Shown here piece by piece: positions 48,512 to 57,228 of a DNA stretch of 64,000 nt. The stretch lies in NCBI RefSeq assembly GCF_900230225.1, contig NZ_OCNH01000005.1, positions 186,001 to 250,000 on the forward strand, written 5' to 3'. How positions within the stretch are numbered: position 1 is the first letter of the stretch; the number at the start of each line of letters is the position of its first letter. The notes under the pieces are model-generated. The model did no database searches. It had not been told where the DNA came from and saw nothing but the letters and a program-made list of their open reading frames with translations. The position numbers and the translations under genes were made by a program. The DNA comes from Spirosoma fluviale (GTDB taxonomy: Bacteria; Bacteroidota; Bacteroidia; Cytophagales; Spirosomataceae).

Positions 48512-50719
48512 ATGAGAGCAACGTTTTTACTGCTTATTACTCTAGTGGCGCAGACGGTCTGTGCCCAGCAAAAGTCGAAAGTTACGGTTACCGACCTGAC
48601 CCGCATTAAACAGGTTGGCGGAATCTCGTTGTCGCCCGATGGGCAGCGGGCCGTTTACGCCCTTGCTACTATTGAACCGAACCCGGACAATAAAGAAGAA
48701 TATGAGTACAAAACCCATGTCTATTTAACCGGTCTGAAACCTGGCGATAGCAAAGCCCTGACACGCGGCCCGGAGTCGGCCCGGCAGGCCGTCTGGTCGC
48801 CCGATGGACAGCGGATCGCTTTTGTGCGGACCGTGAAAGGGAAAGGCCAGATTTTTATTATGCCGCTGGATGGGGGAGAAGCCTGGCAGCTAACGAACAC
48901 GACTTACGGCGCATCGACGCCCCTCTGGTCGCCGGATGGAACTCGCATTTCGTTTACATCGGGCATTACAATGGCGCAGATGCTGACCGATTCGCTGGTG
49001 AATCCCGGCAAAAACACGCCCCTCTGGTCGCTTGAGAAACCGGGCTTTGTGAACAACAACTTTATCAAGAGTGATAAGAAAATAAAGCCTAATCCGGATG
49101 GGTCGCTGGCCGAGGTGCGGGCGTATCTGGAAAAAGACGTTGAGGATAAAAAAGCGAAAGTATTCAACCGGCTCAATTTCCAGGGTGAAGCGACGACGGA
49201 ACCCGACATGTCGTTTACACACATGTATGTCGTAGACGTAAAGGAGGGCGCTACGCCCAAAGCTCTGACGCGCGGGTTTTATTCCTACCAGGGCGGCAAC
49301 TGGCTGCCAAACGGGCAGGGGCTTCTGGTGGTTACCGACCGCGATTCGCTCAAACACCCCGACCGGGAGCAGGATAACATGATCGTCTATATTCCGGCCG
49401 ACGGATCGGCTACCCGAAAAACACTTCTGTCGGAAGCCGGTAAAAGCTATCGCTCCCCCAGTATATCGCCTGATGGGAAGCAACTGGTGTTCATGGTAAC
49501 GCCTTCGGAAGGTGTCAATTTTGCTCAGCTTGGGTTGGCAACGTTAAACGGTACCGCTGTGTCGGGCATCGAACTCGTCACCTTCGACCGGGCACCCAGC
49601 AGCATGGCCTGGACAACGACGCCAGCCCCGGCAAAAGGCAAAAAAGGAACCACTGGTTATGTTCTTTACTTTAATGCGTCGGCAAACGGTGGTTCGCCCC
49701 TGTACCGGCTCGACCCCGCTACAAAGCAAGTTACGCAGCTAACCGATTTTACGGCGGGCGTCACCAGCTTCGACGTAAGCGGCAACCGCTTAGTGCTGGC
49801 AAAGACCGAAGTAGCAAACCCGTCGGAACTATACCTGACCGATGCAACGGCCAAAACACAGACAAAACTCAGCAGTCATAACGATTGGGTAGCGCAGCGG
49901 CAGTTGAGTACGCCGGAGAAACGCACGTACAAAAATTCACTTGGGCAAACGGTCGATTACTGGATCATGAAGCCATCGTTTTTCGAGGGCAACAAAAAAT
50001 ACCCGCTGTTGTTAAACATGCACGGTGGCCCAACGGCCATGTGGGGGCCGGGTGAGCCATCCATGTGGCATGAGTTTCAGTACATGTGTTCGCAGGGGTA
50101 CGGCGTAGTGTATGCCAATCCGCGCGGATCGGGAGGGTACGGCATCAATTTCCAGCGTGCCAACATTAAAGATTGGGGCACCGGCCCGGCCGAAGATGTG
50201 CTGGCCGCGGTTACCGATGCCGCCAAAGAAACCTGGGTCGATACCAGTCGGCAGGTGATAACGGGTGGTTCGTATGCCGGTTACCTCACGGCCTGGATCG
50301 TGGGCCACGACAACCGGTTTAAGGCCGCTTTTGCCCAGCGGGGCGTGTATGACCTCACGACTTTTTTGGGTGAAGGCAATGCTTGGCGGTTAATTCCCAG
50401 CTATTTTGCCTATCCGTGGTCGGCGGAGGCTAAAGTGCTGGATGCTAACTCGCCTTATACCTTCGTGCAGAACATCAAAACGCCCCTGTTGATCAAACAT
50501 GGTGAAAATGACCTTCGCACCGGGCCAATCCAGAGCGAGATGATGTATAAAAGTCTGAAAATACTGGGTCGCCCGGTTGAGTACGTCCGCATGCCGGGCG
50601 CTACGCATGAACTGAGCCGCACGGGTAACGTTCGGCAGCGGATTGACCGTCTGCTGCGGATTTACGAGTTTTTTGAGCGGTATGTAGGAGCCGATGCCCA
50701 GGCGATTACACAGAAATAA
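48512..50719 (+). CDS. S9 family prolyl oligopeptidase-like peptidase
   Basis: 735 residues. Signal peptide MRATFLLLITLVAQTVCA, cleaved near QQK. Residues 30-440 form a beta-propeller (ISLSPDGQRAVYALATI, WSPDGQRIAFVR, WSPDGTRISFTS). From about 460 there is an alpha/beta hydrolase with MHGGPTAMWGPGEP, GGSYAGYLTAW (Ser587), KHGENDLRTG (Asp667) and GATHELSRTG (His699). Expected to cut small peptides in the periplasm, complementing the S46 enzyme upstream. Confidence 0.92.
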   Translation: MRATFLLLITLVAQTVCAQQKSKVTVTDLTRIKQVGGISLSPDGQRAVYALATIEPNPDNKEEYEYKTHVYLTGLKPGDSKALTRGPESARQAVWSPDGQRIAFVRTVKGKGQIFIMPLDGGEAWQLTNTTYGASTPLWSPDGTRISFTSGITMAQMLTDSLVNPGKNTPLWSLEKPGFVNNNFIKSDKKIKPNPDGSLAEVRAYLEKDVEDKKAKVFNRLNFQGEATTEPDMSFTHMYVVDVKEGATPKALTRGFYSYQGGNWLPNGQGLLVVTDRDSLKHPDREQDNMIVYIPADGSATRKTLLSEAGKSYRSPSISPDGKQLVFMVTPSEGVNFAQLGLATLNGTAVSGIELVTFDRAPSSMAWTTTPAPAKGKKGTTGYVLYFNASANGGSPLYRLDPATKQVTQLTDFTAGVTSFDVSGNRLVLAKTEVANPSELYLTDATAKTQTKLSSHNDWVAQRQLSTPEKRTYKNSLGQTVDYWIMKPSFFEGNKKYPLLLNMHGGPTAMWGPGEPSMWHEFQYMCSQGYGVVYANPRGSGGYGINFQRANIKDWGTGPAEDVLAAVTDAAKETWVDTSRQVITGGSYAGYLTAWIVGHDNRFKAAFAQRGVYDLTTFLGEGNAWRLIPSYFAYPWSAEAKVLDANSPYTFVQNIKTPLLIKHGENDLRTGPIQSEMMYKSLKILGRPVEYVRMPGATHELSRTGNVRQRIDRLLRIYEFFERYVGADAQAITQK

Positions 50720-50770
50720 CCGACTCTGACCGATAAATTCAAAAAAAAGCCGATTACTCAAAGAAACGAT

Positions 50771-50799
50771 TTGTCGGTCGTCGGATTAAGTTAATTTGT
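50771..50799 (+). promoter_or_regulatory. Promoter of 219-aa secreted protein gene
   Basis: TTTG (50771-50774), 17 bases, then TTAATTTG (50792-50799), seven of eight to the TAnnTTTG consensus. The ATG at 50831 lies about 25 bases after the probable start of transcription. Confidence 0.55.
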
Positions 50800-50830
50800 T
50801 CATAACCAATTAACAACTCAACTTAATCCG

Positions 50831-51490
50831 ATGAACAGACAGCTTCTTATACTTGCTTTACTTCTTGTCACAACGGTTTCATTCGGGCAAATTGCCAACG
50901 ATAACACGCTCAAAGCCCAGATCGACGGAAAGGAATTTGCTACTCAACCCCGCCGGGTCAGGATCGGTAATTTCTGGTGGATAACCGCTAATACGGTTAA
51001 ACCCGATAAATCGCTACGGATCTGGCTCGGTAGTTACGACAAGCGTGAAATCATTGAAACCGGTACTTACCTCGTTGTCGATGCCGATAAACCCGATACC
51101 AAAGAGAATAAGAAAAAGGTAGAGGATTTAGGCAAGTACAAGGGTATTGCGGCCATCAAGTACGTGGAGGAAACCCGCGAACCCCGCATGGAGTACCACG
51201 TTGGCAAATCGCAGAACGGCGACGAAACAATAGAGGTCAAAATGGGTGCAGATGGGTTTCTGGAAGCAAAATTCTCGACCAACCTCGTTGGAAGCTACTG
51301 GAAAGAAAAAGGTACGGCGACGGTATTTGGCGGTATGGGACGGCTGATCAACAAAATGGAAGACAAAGCCATTACCAAAGCATCCGGCTACGATTCGGAC
51401 ATCGACCCGGAAGGCAACGGCTATAAAAAACAGGACAAACAGGACCAGATCGTTATAAAAGACGGGATGGTTAAGTTAAAAATGAAGTAG
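50831..51490 (+). CDS. Hypothetical secreted protein, 219 aa
   Basis: Signal peptide MNRQLLILALLLVTTVSFG with a likely cleavage before Q. The mature protein is rich in Lys/Asp/Glu with predicted beta-strands (WITANTVKPDKSLRIWLGSY, FLEAKFSTNLVGSYWKEKG) and ends in a charged segment (DGMVKLKMK). No domain is recognised; a lipocalin-like or DUF6252-like barrel is only a guess. It has its own promoter and terminator, so it is a single-gene unit. Confidence 0.65.
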   Translation: MNRQLLILALLLVTTVSFGQIANDNTLKAQIDGKEFATQPRRVRIGNFWWITANTVKPDKSLRIWLGSYDKREIIETGTYLVVDADKPDTKENKKKVEDLGKYKGIAAIKYVEETREPRMEYHVGKSQNGDETIEVKMGADGFLEAKFSTNLVGSYWKEKGTATVFGGMGRLINKMEDKAITKASGYDSDIDPEGNGYKKQDKQDQIVIKDGMVKLKMK

Positions 51491-51525
51491 CCGAACCTCG
51501 CAACCAACATACCCGATACATCGTT

Positions 51526-51566
51526 ACGTCTTTAATCTGACAAACATCAGGTTAAAGACGTTTTTT
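51526..51566 (+). terminator. Intrinsic terminator
   Basis: ACGTCTTTAATCTGA (51526-51540) pairs with TCAGGTTAAAGACGT (51547-51561, one mismatch) and is followed by TTTTT. It serves the secreted protein gene. Confidence 0.85.
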
Positions 51567-51567
51567 A

Positions 51568-51614
51568 TGTAGTGACGACCGTCGATGCGTCGAACCGTCC
51601 CGGTCGGCACTACA
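51568..51614. repeat. Palindrome, short member of GTAGTACCGACCG family
   Basis: TGTAGTGACGACCG (51568-51581) pairs with CGGTCGGCACTACA (51601-51614, one mismatch). The inner part differs from the longer members at 17.6 and 19.6 kb and has its own TCGATGCGTCGA near-palindrome. Confidence 0.7.
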
Positions 51615-51667
51615 CACTTTATTGAAAAAGTTAAAACGTGGAAGCCGTTTTACACGTAACTAGCGGT

Positions 51668-52348
51668 ATGAAAAACCACAAAGAATCGCTTGAGAATGCG
51701 CCCAAGTTTCGCTACTGGAAAAGCCAGGCCGAAGCCAATGGCTTAAAGATTAACGGTGTAAAGGACTTTTATATCCGTTACCGACATAACGGCGAAGTGT
51801 TGTTTGCCATGCTCGAAGTGGACGCCGACACACCCGAAGGCGACAAAATTCCACCCGCACTCTTCCTGAAAGGCCACGCCGTTTCGGTATTGGTATGTTT
51901 AATCGACAAAGAAACCCGTCAGAAATTCGTGGTACTGGTCAAGCAGCGACGTATTGCCGACGGCTCGCAAACGTACGAACACCCGGCGGGGATGGTCGAT
52001 GCCAGCGACGCCCCCGACGAAGTAGCTGCCCGTGAACTCGGCGAAGAAATTGGGCTAACCGTTTCAGCCAGTGAGTTGACGAAGCTGAACCCGAGAGTGT
52101 GGCACCCCAGCACCGGCACCAGCGACGAGGGCATGCACTTCTTCTGTCTGGAGAAAGAAATGGCTCGCGAAGAGATTATGGCGTTCCACTTGCAGAACAT
52201 GGGCAATCAGTCGGAGTTTGAGCGGATCACGAGTGTAGTGGCTACGCTGCCCGAAGCGCATAAATTGATTACCAATGTGAATGGCCTGCTGCTGCATTTC
52301 CTGTATCTGCAACACATCGGGGATTATGAGACAATGAAGCTGTTATAG
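51668..52348 (+). CDS. NUDIX hydrolase
   Basis: 226 residues from the ATG at 51668; a GTG ten codons upstream is less likely. The Nudix box is present as GMVDASD with AARELGEEIGL (108-130): the first Glu of the standard box is replaced by Asp114, while the metal-binding RELGEEIG core is intact. The N-terminal 65 residues (YWKSQAEANGLKINGVKDFY) are as in ADP-ribose pyrophosphatase-like members. Substrate unknown. A deaminase gene lies 21 bases downstream, suggesting a joint role in nucleotide clean-up, which is an inference. Confidence 0.87.
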   Translation: MKNHKESLENAPKFRYWKSQAEANGLKINGVKDFYIRYRHNGEVLFAMLEVDADTPEGDKIPPALFLKGHAVSVLVCLIDKETRQKFVVLVKQRRIADGSQTYEHPAGMVDASDAPDEVAARELGEEIGLTVSASELTKLNPRVWHPSTGTSDEGMHFFCLEKEMAREEIMAFHLQNMGNQSEFERITSVVATLPEAHKLITNVNGLLLHFLYLQHIGDYETMKLL

Positions 52349-52369
52349 TGTAGGATAAACCGAAATAAT

Positions 52370-52804
52370 ATGGATGAATTTATGCAGGAGGCCATCAACC
52401 AGGCCCGAAAGAGTTTGAGCGAAGGGGGCATTCCCATTGGCTCAGCTCTGATTAAAAATGGTGAACTGGTGGCGTCGGGTCATAACAAGCGGGTGCAGGA
52501 AAATAACCCCATTCTGCATGGCGAGATGGATTGTCTGAACAATGCCGGTCGGGTGGGATCGTTTCGGGACACGGTTATTTACTCGACACTGATGCCCTGC
52601 TATATGTGCGCTGGAACCATTGTGCAGTTCAAAATACCTAAAGTTATCGTTGGTGAGTCCCGCACATTTCCGGGTGCGCGGGCTTTTATGGAGGAGCATG
52701 GCGTTGAAGTGATTGATCTCGACCTGCCCGAGTGTGTAGACATGATGAACCAGTTTATTGCCGAAAAACCAACACTCTGGAATGAAGATATTGGCGAACT
52801 GTGA
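52370..52804 (+). CDS. Nucleoside/cytosine deaminase (FCY1-like)
   Basis: 144 residues. Zinc deaminase motif HGEMDCLNNAGR (His50, Glu52) and MPCYMCAGTIV (Cys77, Cys80). The sequence around them and the end (MNQFIAEKP, WNEDIGEL) follow yeast cytosine deaminase FCY1 closely (its CxxC block and FIDERP...EDIGE ending), more than the guanine deaminase or TadA groups. It is cytosolic and probably deaminates a free pyrimidine base or similar amine. It likely forms one unit with the NUDIX gene. Confidence 0.87.
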   Translation: MDEFMQEAINQARKSLSEGGIPIGSALIKNGELVASGHNKRVQENNPILHGEMDCLNNAGRVGSFRDTVIYSTLMPCYMCAGTIVQFKIPKVIVGESRTFPGARAFMEEHGVEVIDLDLPECVDMMNQFIAEKPTLWNEDIGEL

Positions 52805-52868
52805 GTAACGCCTGGTTACCTTCCCTTTCGTCGTCCGTCACAGGGGTCTATCGTAATGATTTACCCCT

Positions 52869-53693
52869 GTGCGCTATTTGTGGTATTGGTTTAGTTTACT
52901 TAGCTGTATCGGCTACCCGTCAGGATCGCTGGCGCAACGTTCTGAAATATGGCGGGAGCGCCCCGGCACCTGGCTCCTGAACGGCGGTCTGGGGGTTACG
53001 CATTATCTGGGCGATTTGACCGAAGCGGGTAATCTGGGGTATCTTCGTTTAGGGGTAGCCATAAATGGGGCTGCTGCCTATCGGTATTCCCCCCAGCTAA
53101 CACTCCGGGCGGAGGGACAGATTTATTACATCCGGGGTACGCACCAAAATACCCATCTGGAATACAACAACCTCTCGTTTCTCAGCATAAACCCAGACCT
53201 ATGGGTGGGTGCACAGTGGGATTTCTGGCCCGCCAGTGACCCCAATCATGTCATTATTCCCTATGCGCTGGCTGGTGTGGGGCTTACGTATATGACACCA
53301 AGGGCAGTATTTAGCGGACAGCTCGTTAGCTTGGCCCCTTTGCAAACCGAAGAGGTAAAGTACAACCGGCTACCTTTTATTGCGCGTTACGGCCTGGGTG
53401 TTCCCATTCATACAACAGAGCGGTTTCGGTTGAATGTAGAGGCTACCTATACCCACGTTTTCAGCGATTACCTGGACGATGTGAGCACGGTATATCCCGA
53501 CCTGATCAAGATGGATCCGTTTGCCGCAGCCTTGTCGGACAGGCGACTTGAGCTGGGCCTGAGGCCCAATGCGCCGGGCGCCCAACGCGGTAACAGTCAG
53601 TGTCGTGATGGCTATTTTATCCTGTCGGGTAGACTTATTTTTGTAATCAATACACCTTCTTACCGAAATTATCGACGGATATTTCCCCGTTAG
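52869..53693 (+). CDS. DUF6089 outer-membrane protein (PorG-like)
   Basis: 274 residues from a GTG; an in-frame stop just upstream leaves no ATG for the signal peptide (YLWYWFSLLSCIGYPSGSLA). Barrel-like strands follow: WLLNGGLGVTHYLGDLTE, YRYSPQLTLRAEGQIYYIRG, PYALAGVGLTYMTPR and THVFSDYLDDVSTVYPD, the last typical of DUF6089/PorG proteins. PorG is part of the type IX secretion system, but no other por gene is near, so a PorG role is not established. The GTG sits in the right arm of a 9-bp hairpin (52839-52847 with 52863-52871). Confidence 0.75.
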   Translation: MRYLWYWFSLLSCIGYPSGSLAQRSEIWRERPGTWLLNGGLGVTHYLGDLTEAGNLGYLRLGVAINGAAAYRYSPQLTLRAEGQIYYIRGTHQNTHLEYNNLSFLSINPDLWVGAQWDFWPASDPNHVIIPYALAGVGLTYMTPRAVFSGQLVSLAPLQTEEVKYNRLPFIARYGLGVPIHTTERFRLNVEATYTHVFSDYLDDVSTVYPDLIKMDPFAAALSDRRLELGLRPNAPGAQRGNSQCRDGYFILSGRLIFVINTPSYRNYRRIFPR

Positions 53694-53713
53694 GGTTTTG
53701 AGGTCTTTTGCTG

Positions 53714-53721
53714 TAATTTTG
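53714..53721 (+). promoter_or_regulatory. -7 box (TAATTTTG) of polyprenyl synthase promoter
   Basis: Exact TAnnTTTG, 22 bases before the ATG, implying a short leader. TTTG words upstream (53697-53700) lie somewhat too near to be a standard -33 element. Confidence 0.55.
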
Positions 53722-53742
53722 GCCGAAACGTAACCCTGCCGA

Positions 53743-54714
53743 ATGAGTCCTGCTATTTTTATTGATGCACTTCAACAAGAACTTCAGTCTATACAATACG
53801 GGCAAAATCCGCCCGAACTCTACAATCCAATTCGCTACATAATGAGTTTGGGAGGTAAGCGAATGCGTCCGTTACTGACGCTGATGGGCGCTTACCTTTT
53901 TACGGATGACTGGAGAAAGGCCGTTCGCCCCGCCCTGGGCGTCGAGGTTTTTCACAATTTCACGCTCATGCACGACGATATCATGGATCAGGCTCCCCTG
54001 CGCCGGGGGCAACCAACCGTGCATGAAAAATGGAACGGCAACATTGCAATTCTATCGGGCGATGTTATGCTCGTCAATGCCTACCAGCTTTTGCTGAACG
54101 TCGAAGCCGATAAGCTGGCCGTTGCGCTGGCCCGGTTTAGCCGTACAGCCGCTGAAGTCTGCGAAGGGCAGCAGATGGACATGAATTTTGAAACCCGCTG
54201 GGACGTTTCCGAAGCCGAATACATTGACATGATTCGCCTTAAAACGTCCGTTCTGCTTGGTTATGCGCTGGAATTGGGCGGCTTGATTGGTGGCGCAGAC
54301 GAAGAGACTACCTTACACCTCTACGAAGGCGGAATGAACATTGGCGTTGGCTTTCAATTAAAAGATGACTTACTGGATGTATATGGCGACCCGGTCAAGT
54401 TTGGCAAACAGGTAGGCGGAGACATTATTGCCAACAAAAAAACGTTTCTGCTCATCGAGGCTCTGGCGCAGGCCAAAGGTGCTCTTCGGGATGAATTAAT
54501 CGACTGGCTCACCCGTACTAAATTTGATAAAGCCGAAAAAGTGAAGGCGGTCACGGCCATTTATGACCAATTGGGTATCCGGGAGCTAACAGAATCGCGC
54601 ATCAATGACTACTTCGCCCGTGGATTTACTAACTTCGACCAGATTAATGCCCGACCCGAGCGAAAAGCATTATTAATTCAATTTGCCCGCCAACTAGTCG
54701 AACGGGAAAGCTAG
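53743..54714 (+). CDS. Polyprenyl diphosphate synthase, short-chain type
   Basis: 323 residues. First Asp-rich motif HDDIMD (Asp78, 79, 82), second KDDLLD (Asp208, 209, 212), plus GGKRMRPLL for substrate binding and RRGQPTVH. Phe73 is five residues before the first motif: a bulky residue there limits chain length to C15-C20. It makes farnesyl or geranylgeranyl diphosphate for quinones and carotenoids. A role in supplying the carotenoid pathway of crtZ is an inference. Confidence 0.9.
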   Translation: MSPAIFIDALQQELQSIQYGQNPPELYNPIRYIMSLGGKRMRPLLTLMGAYLFTDDWRKAVRPALGVEVFHNFTLMHDDIMDQAPLRRGQPTVHEKWNGNIAILSGDVMLVNAYQLLLNVEADKLAVALARFSRTAAEVCEGQQMDMNFETRWDVSEAEYIDMIRLKTSVLLGYALELGGLIGGADEETTLHLYEGGMNIGVGFQLKDDLLDVYGDPVKFGKQVGGDIIANKKTFLLIEALAQAKGALRDELIDWLTRTKFDKAEKVKAVTAIYDQLGIRELTESRINDYFARGFTNFDQINARPERKALLIQFARQLVERES

Positions 54715-54720
54715 ATAGAG

Positions 54721-54792
54721 GGATGGATGAGGTATGATATAGGATGTATAATCATCCAGAGTCATCCCTCCTATGTCAAACCTCATCCATCC
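54721..54792. repeat. Inverted repeat GGATGGATGAGG / CCTCATCCATCC
   Basis: Perfect 12-bp arms at 54721-54732 and 54781-54792, with further CATCC/GGATG words between. It lies between the polyprenyl synthase stop and the rhomboid start. The in-frame extension of the rhomboid reading frame through it is an artefact. Confidence 0.7.
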
Positions 54793-54810
54793 AAAGTCAC
54801 ACATCCAACT

Positions 54811-55434
54811 ATGAGTATTACCCTAATTATCATTGTTGTCACGGTTATCATTAGTGTAGCCGCCTGGAACAACTATAACCTGATGAATCAGTGGATTATG
54901 AATCCCTATCAGGTAGCCAGCCGGGGGCAGTATTACCGGCTGATCACCTCCGGATTCCTCCATGCCGATTGGGGTCATCTGTTCTTCAATATGCTCAGCC
55001 TGTATTTCTTCGGCGGTTTTATCGAGCAGGTATTTACCATGTTGTTTGAGGGAAATGGGGCCCCTTATCTGATTGGATTCTATCTGGTTGCTATTCTGGT
55101 ATCGGATATTCCCAGTTTTCTGAAACACCGGAACGACCCCGGTTACAACTCGCTGGGAGCATCGGGGGGTGTATCGGCGGTGATTTTTGCGGCCATTTTA
55201 TTCCGGCCGCTAACACCGATCTACCTGTATTTTATTCCCATCGGAATCCCCGGATTCATTTTTGGTGCGCTGTATCTGGCTTATTCGTACTACGAATCCC
55301 GACGTGGAGCGGGCAATGTTAACCACGACGCGCACTTTTACGGTGCCTTGTTTGGGGTTGTGTTTATGATCATTGTATACCCTGCAGTGCTTCCCAGTTT
55401 TTTTGAGCAGATTGCAGGCTGGCGACTATTCTAG
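54811..55434 (+). CDS. Rhomboid family intramembrane serine protease
   Basis: 207 residues from ATG 54811; codons further upstream fall in an inverted repeat. Six hydrophobic segments. The rhomboid landmarks are SGFLHADWGHLFFNMLSL (helix 2 His and Asn), SLGASGGVSAVIFA (Ser118 in GASG) and HDAHFYGALFGVVF (His175 of the dyad). It cuts membrane proteins in the inner membrane. The substrate is unknown. It may be co-transcribed with the LytTR gene 60 bases downstream. Confidence 0.92.
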   Translation: MSITLIIIVVTVIISVAAWNNYNLMNQWIMNPYQVASRGQYYRLITSGFLHADWGHLFFNMLSLYFFGGFIEQVFTMLFEGNGAPYLIGFYLVAILVSDIPSFLKHRNDPGYNSLGASGGVSAVIFAAILFRPLTPIYLYFIPIGIPGFIFGALYLAYSYYESRRGAGNVNHDAHFYGALFGVVFMIIVYPAVLPSFFEQIAGWRLF

Positions 55435-55494
55435 CTCGGTTTATATACCGCGCAGTCGTAACGCATTGGCCAACTTATTCGTTGTATTTAACGC

Positions 55495-56391
55495 ATGGTT
55501 CGATTTCTTAGTCAACCCTATCCAATCGATTACTCGGCCCGGTCGCAATTCCGCAAGGCTACCTTAATTGGCTTATTTGTGGGGCTGTTCTTGCTCATAT
55601 TCCAGCCATTCGGGATGAACTTGTGGGAAACGCCCAATAAGGCGCTCAAGATTCTGGGTTTTGGTGCGGTGACGTTTGCGGTTACCGCCTTTAATTTTAT
55701 CATTCTGCGAAGGCTGTTTCCGCGTCTATACGTAGAAGAACAATGGACGGTTGGGCGGGAAATTGTGGCGTTAATGGTCAATATTTTATTGATCGCCGTG
55801 GCGAACCGGCTCTATCTGGGCTGGCTGCTGAACGAAGAAGAAAGTAGCGGGATGAGCTGGTCAGGAATGATTCTGGTTACGTTCCTCATCGGGCTATTTC
55901 CCGTAACAGGACTTGTATTTGTCAGCTACATTACCCAGCTCAAAAAATACAGCCAGGGCGCTGCCAGCCTGCCTATTCATGTGCATAACGACGTAACGAC
56001 ACTCGCCCGAAATGCTCCCGCCAGTCCGGCTCCTGAGCCCGTCGATGCAACCGTTACCCTCGTGGCAGATAATGAAAAAGATAGCGTCAGCGTCGACGCA
56101 GAAGATCTCCTCTTCATTGAATCGAGTGATAACTACTGCACCGTTACGTATCTCAGGGATAAGCAGGTAGCCAAACCGTTACTGCGCAGTAGTCTTAGCC
56201 GGTTAGAGAAACAGATTACGCAACCTTACGTTGTTAGATGCCACCGTTCGTACATCGTTAACCTCAATCGGGTGGAGCGGGTAACGGGGAATGCACAGGG
56301 CTATAAACTGCATCTATTGGCCGGGCAGTTTGTGGTACCGGTAGCCCGGCAATACAACGAGACCCTTATTGCCGAGCTAAAAGCTTTGTAG
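55495..56391 (+). CDS. Membrane-anchored LytTR family regulator
   Basis: 298 residues. Four hydrophobic segments in the first 150 (ATLIGLFVGLFLLIFQPFG, ILGFGAVTFAVTAFNFIIL, IVALMVNILLIAVA, GMILVTFLIGLFPVTGLVFV). A linker rich in Pro/Ala precedes a LytTR DNA-binding domain at about 200-297 (VSVDAEDLLFIESSDNYCTV, YVVRCHRSYIVNLNRVERVT). This is a one-component system with an unknown membrane signal, common in Cytophagales. Target sites are not evident in the window. Confidence 0.9.
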   Translation: MVRFLSQPYPIDYSARSQFRKATLIGLFVGLFLLIFQPFGMNLWETPNKALKILGFGAVTFAVTAFNFIILRRLFPRLYVEEQWTVGREIVALMVNILLIAVANRLYLGWLLNEEESSGMSWSGMILVTFLIGLFPVTGLVFVSYITQLKKYSQGAASLPIHVHNDVTTLARNAPASPAPEPVDATVTLVADNEKDSVSVDAEDLLFIESSDNYCTVTYLRDKQVAKPLLRSSLSRLEKQITQPYVVRCHRSYIVNLNRVERVTGNAQGYKLHLLAGQFVVPVARQYNETLIAELKAL

Positions 56392-56464
56392 AACGTCCCA
56401 CCATTCGTCCCAGTGGCCGTTTTGTTTTGTCAAACGCCCCAAACTGTGTCGTAGAACCCTATTT

Positions 56465-56497
56465 TTTGCCTAGTGCCCGTAGGTCGCCGTACGTTTG
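56465..56497 (+). promoter_or_regulatory. Promoter of 56.5-58.6 kb operon
   Basis: TTTG (56465-56468), 21 bases, TACGTTTG (56490-56497), an exact match to the -7 consensus. The ATG at 56528 lies about 24 bases after the likely start of transcription; a TTG at 56495 in the same frame lies in the box and is excluded as start. Confidence 0.65.
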
Positions 56498-56527
56498 TCT
56501 CAACGAAAAACAAACCCGGCAACGGCC

Positions 56528-57226
56528 ATGAAAACAGTAATTCTCTCTCTACTTATTCTCCACATTGCTACCGGCATCACGGCCTTGCTGGTTGGCCTCA
56601 TCCCAATGATCGCTCAGAAAGGTGGCCGCCTGCATAACCGCGCCGGACTCATCTATGTCTATTGCATGATTGCGGTAGCCGTATCAGCCTTGTTGCTATG
56701 TGTCCTACAGCCGTTTAAGATGATGCGGTTATTTCTGACGGGCATCGCCGTGTTTAGCTTCTACCTGAGCATGACCGGCTGGCGGGCCACCAAACAAAAA
56801 AAGTCGGGGCCAACCACGGGCGATAAAGGGCTTACGTTCGTAACGCTGCTGGTCAGTCTGGCCATGATCGGCTTTGGGGTTTATTTACTGATACTGAACG
56901 GAGCGTCTTTCTTCCCCATCTTATTTACCTTCTTTGGCCTGTTGACCATGACGTTTGCCGGTCGGGATGTTCAGTCCATGACACGCCCTACCGAGAAGAT
57001 GCATTGGTTCTTCCAGCATTTCACCCGCATGGGCGGCTCTTACATTGCTACGTTTACGGCTGCCCTGGTAACGAACGTGTCTCGGCTGTTACCCGCCAAT
57101 GCTCCCGAATGGATGGCCACTGCAAGTTGGATCGCGCCGTCACTGGTAGGTGGGATGCTCATTGGCTTTACCGTTCGATACTACAAGCTGAAATTTAGTG
57201 GTTCTAAACGCCCTGCTGTTGCTTAA
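56528..57226 (+). CDS. DUF2306-like membrane protein
   Basis: 232 residues from the ATG at 56528. Seven hydrophobic segments (LLILHIATGITALLVGLIPM, LIYVYCMIAVAVSALLLCVL, LFLTGIAVFSFYLSMTGW, FVTLLVSLAMIGFGVYLLIL, PILFTFFGLLTMTFA, ATFTAALVTNVSRLL, SLVGGMLIGFTVRYYK). Two His (QKGGRLHNRAG and EKMHWFFQHFTRM) could bind heme or metal. The pattern is like DUF2306 proteins. The function is unknown. The stop is two bases before the S41 peptidase start, so the two are co-translated. Confidence 0.7.
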   Translation: MKTVILSLLILHIATGITALLVGLIPMIAQKGGRLHNRAGLIYVYCMIAVAVSALLLCVLQPFKMMRLFLTGIAVFSFYLSMTGWRATKQKKSGPTTGDKGLTFVTLLVSLAMIGFGVYLLILNGASFFPILFTFFGLLTMTFAGRDVQSMTRPTEKMHWFFQHFTRMGGSYIATFTAALVTNVSRLLPANAPEWMATASWIAPSLVGGMLIGFTVRYYKLKFSGSKRPAVA

Positions 57227-57228
57227 CC

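Noticed and set aside
53743..54714. A full carotenoid gene cluster
   Set aside because: Only crtZ at 12.2 kb and a prenyl synthase at 53.7 kb are present, 41 kb apart, with no crtB or crtI; no cluster can be claimed.
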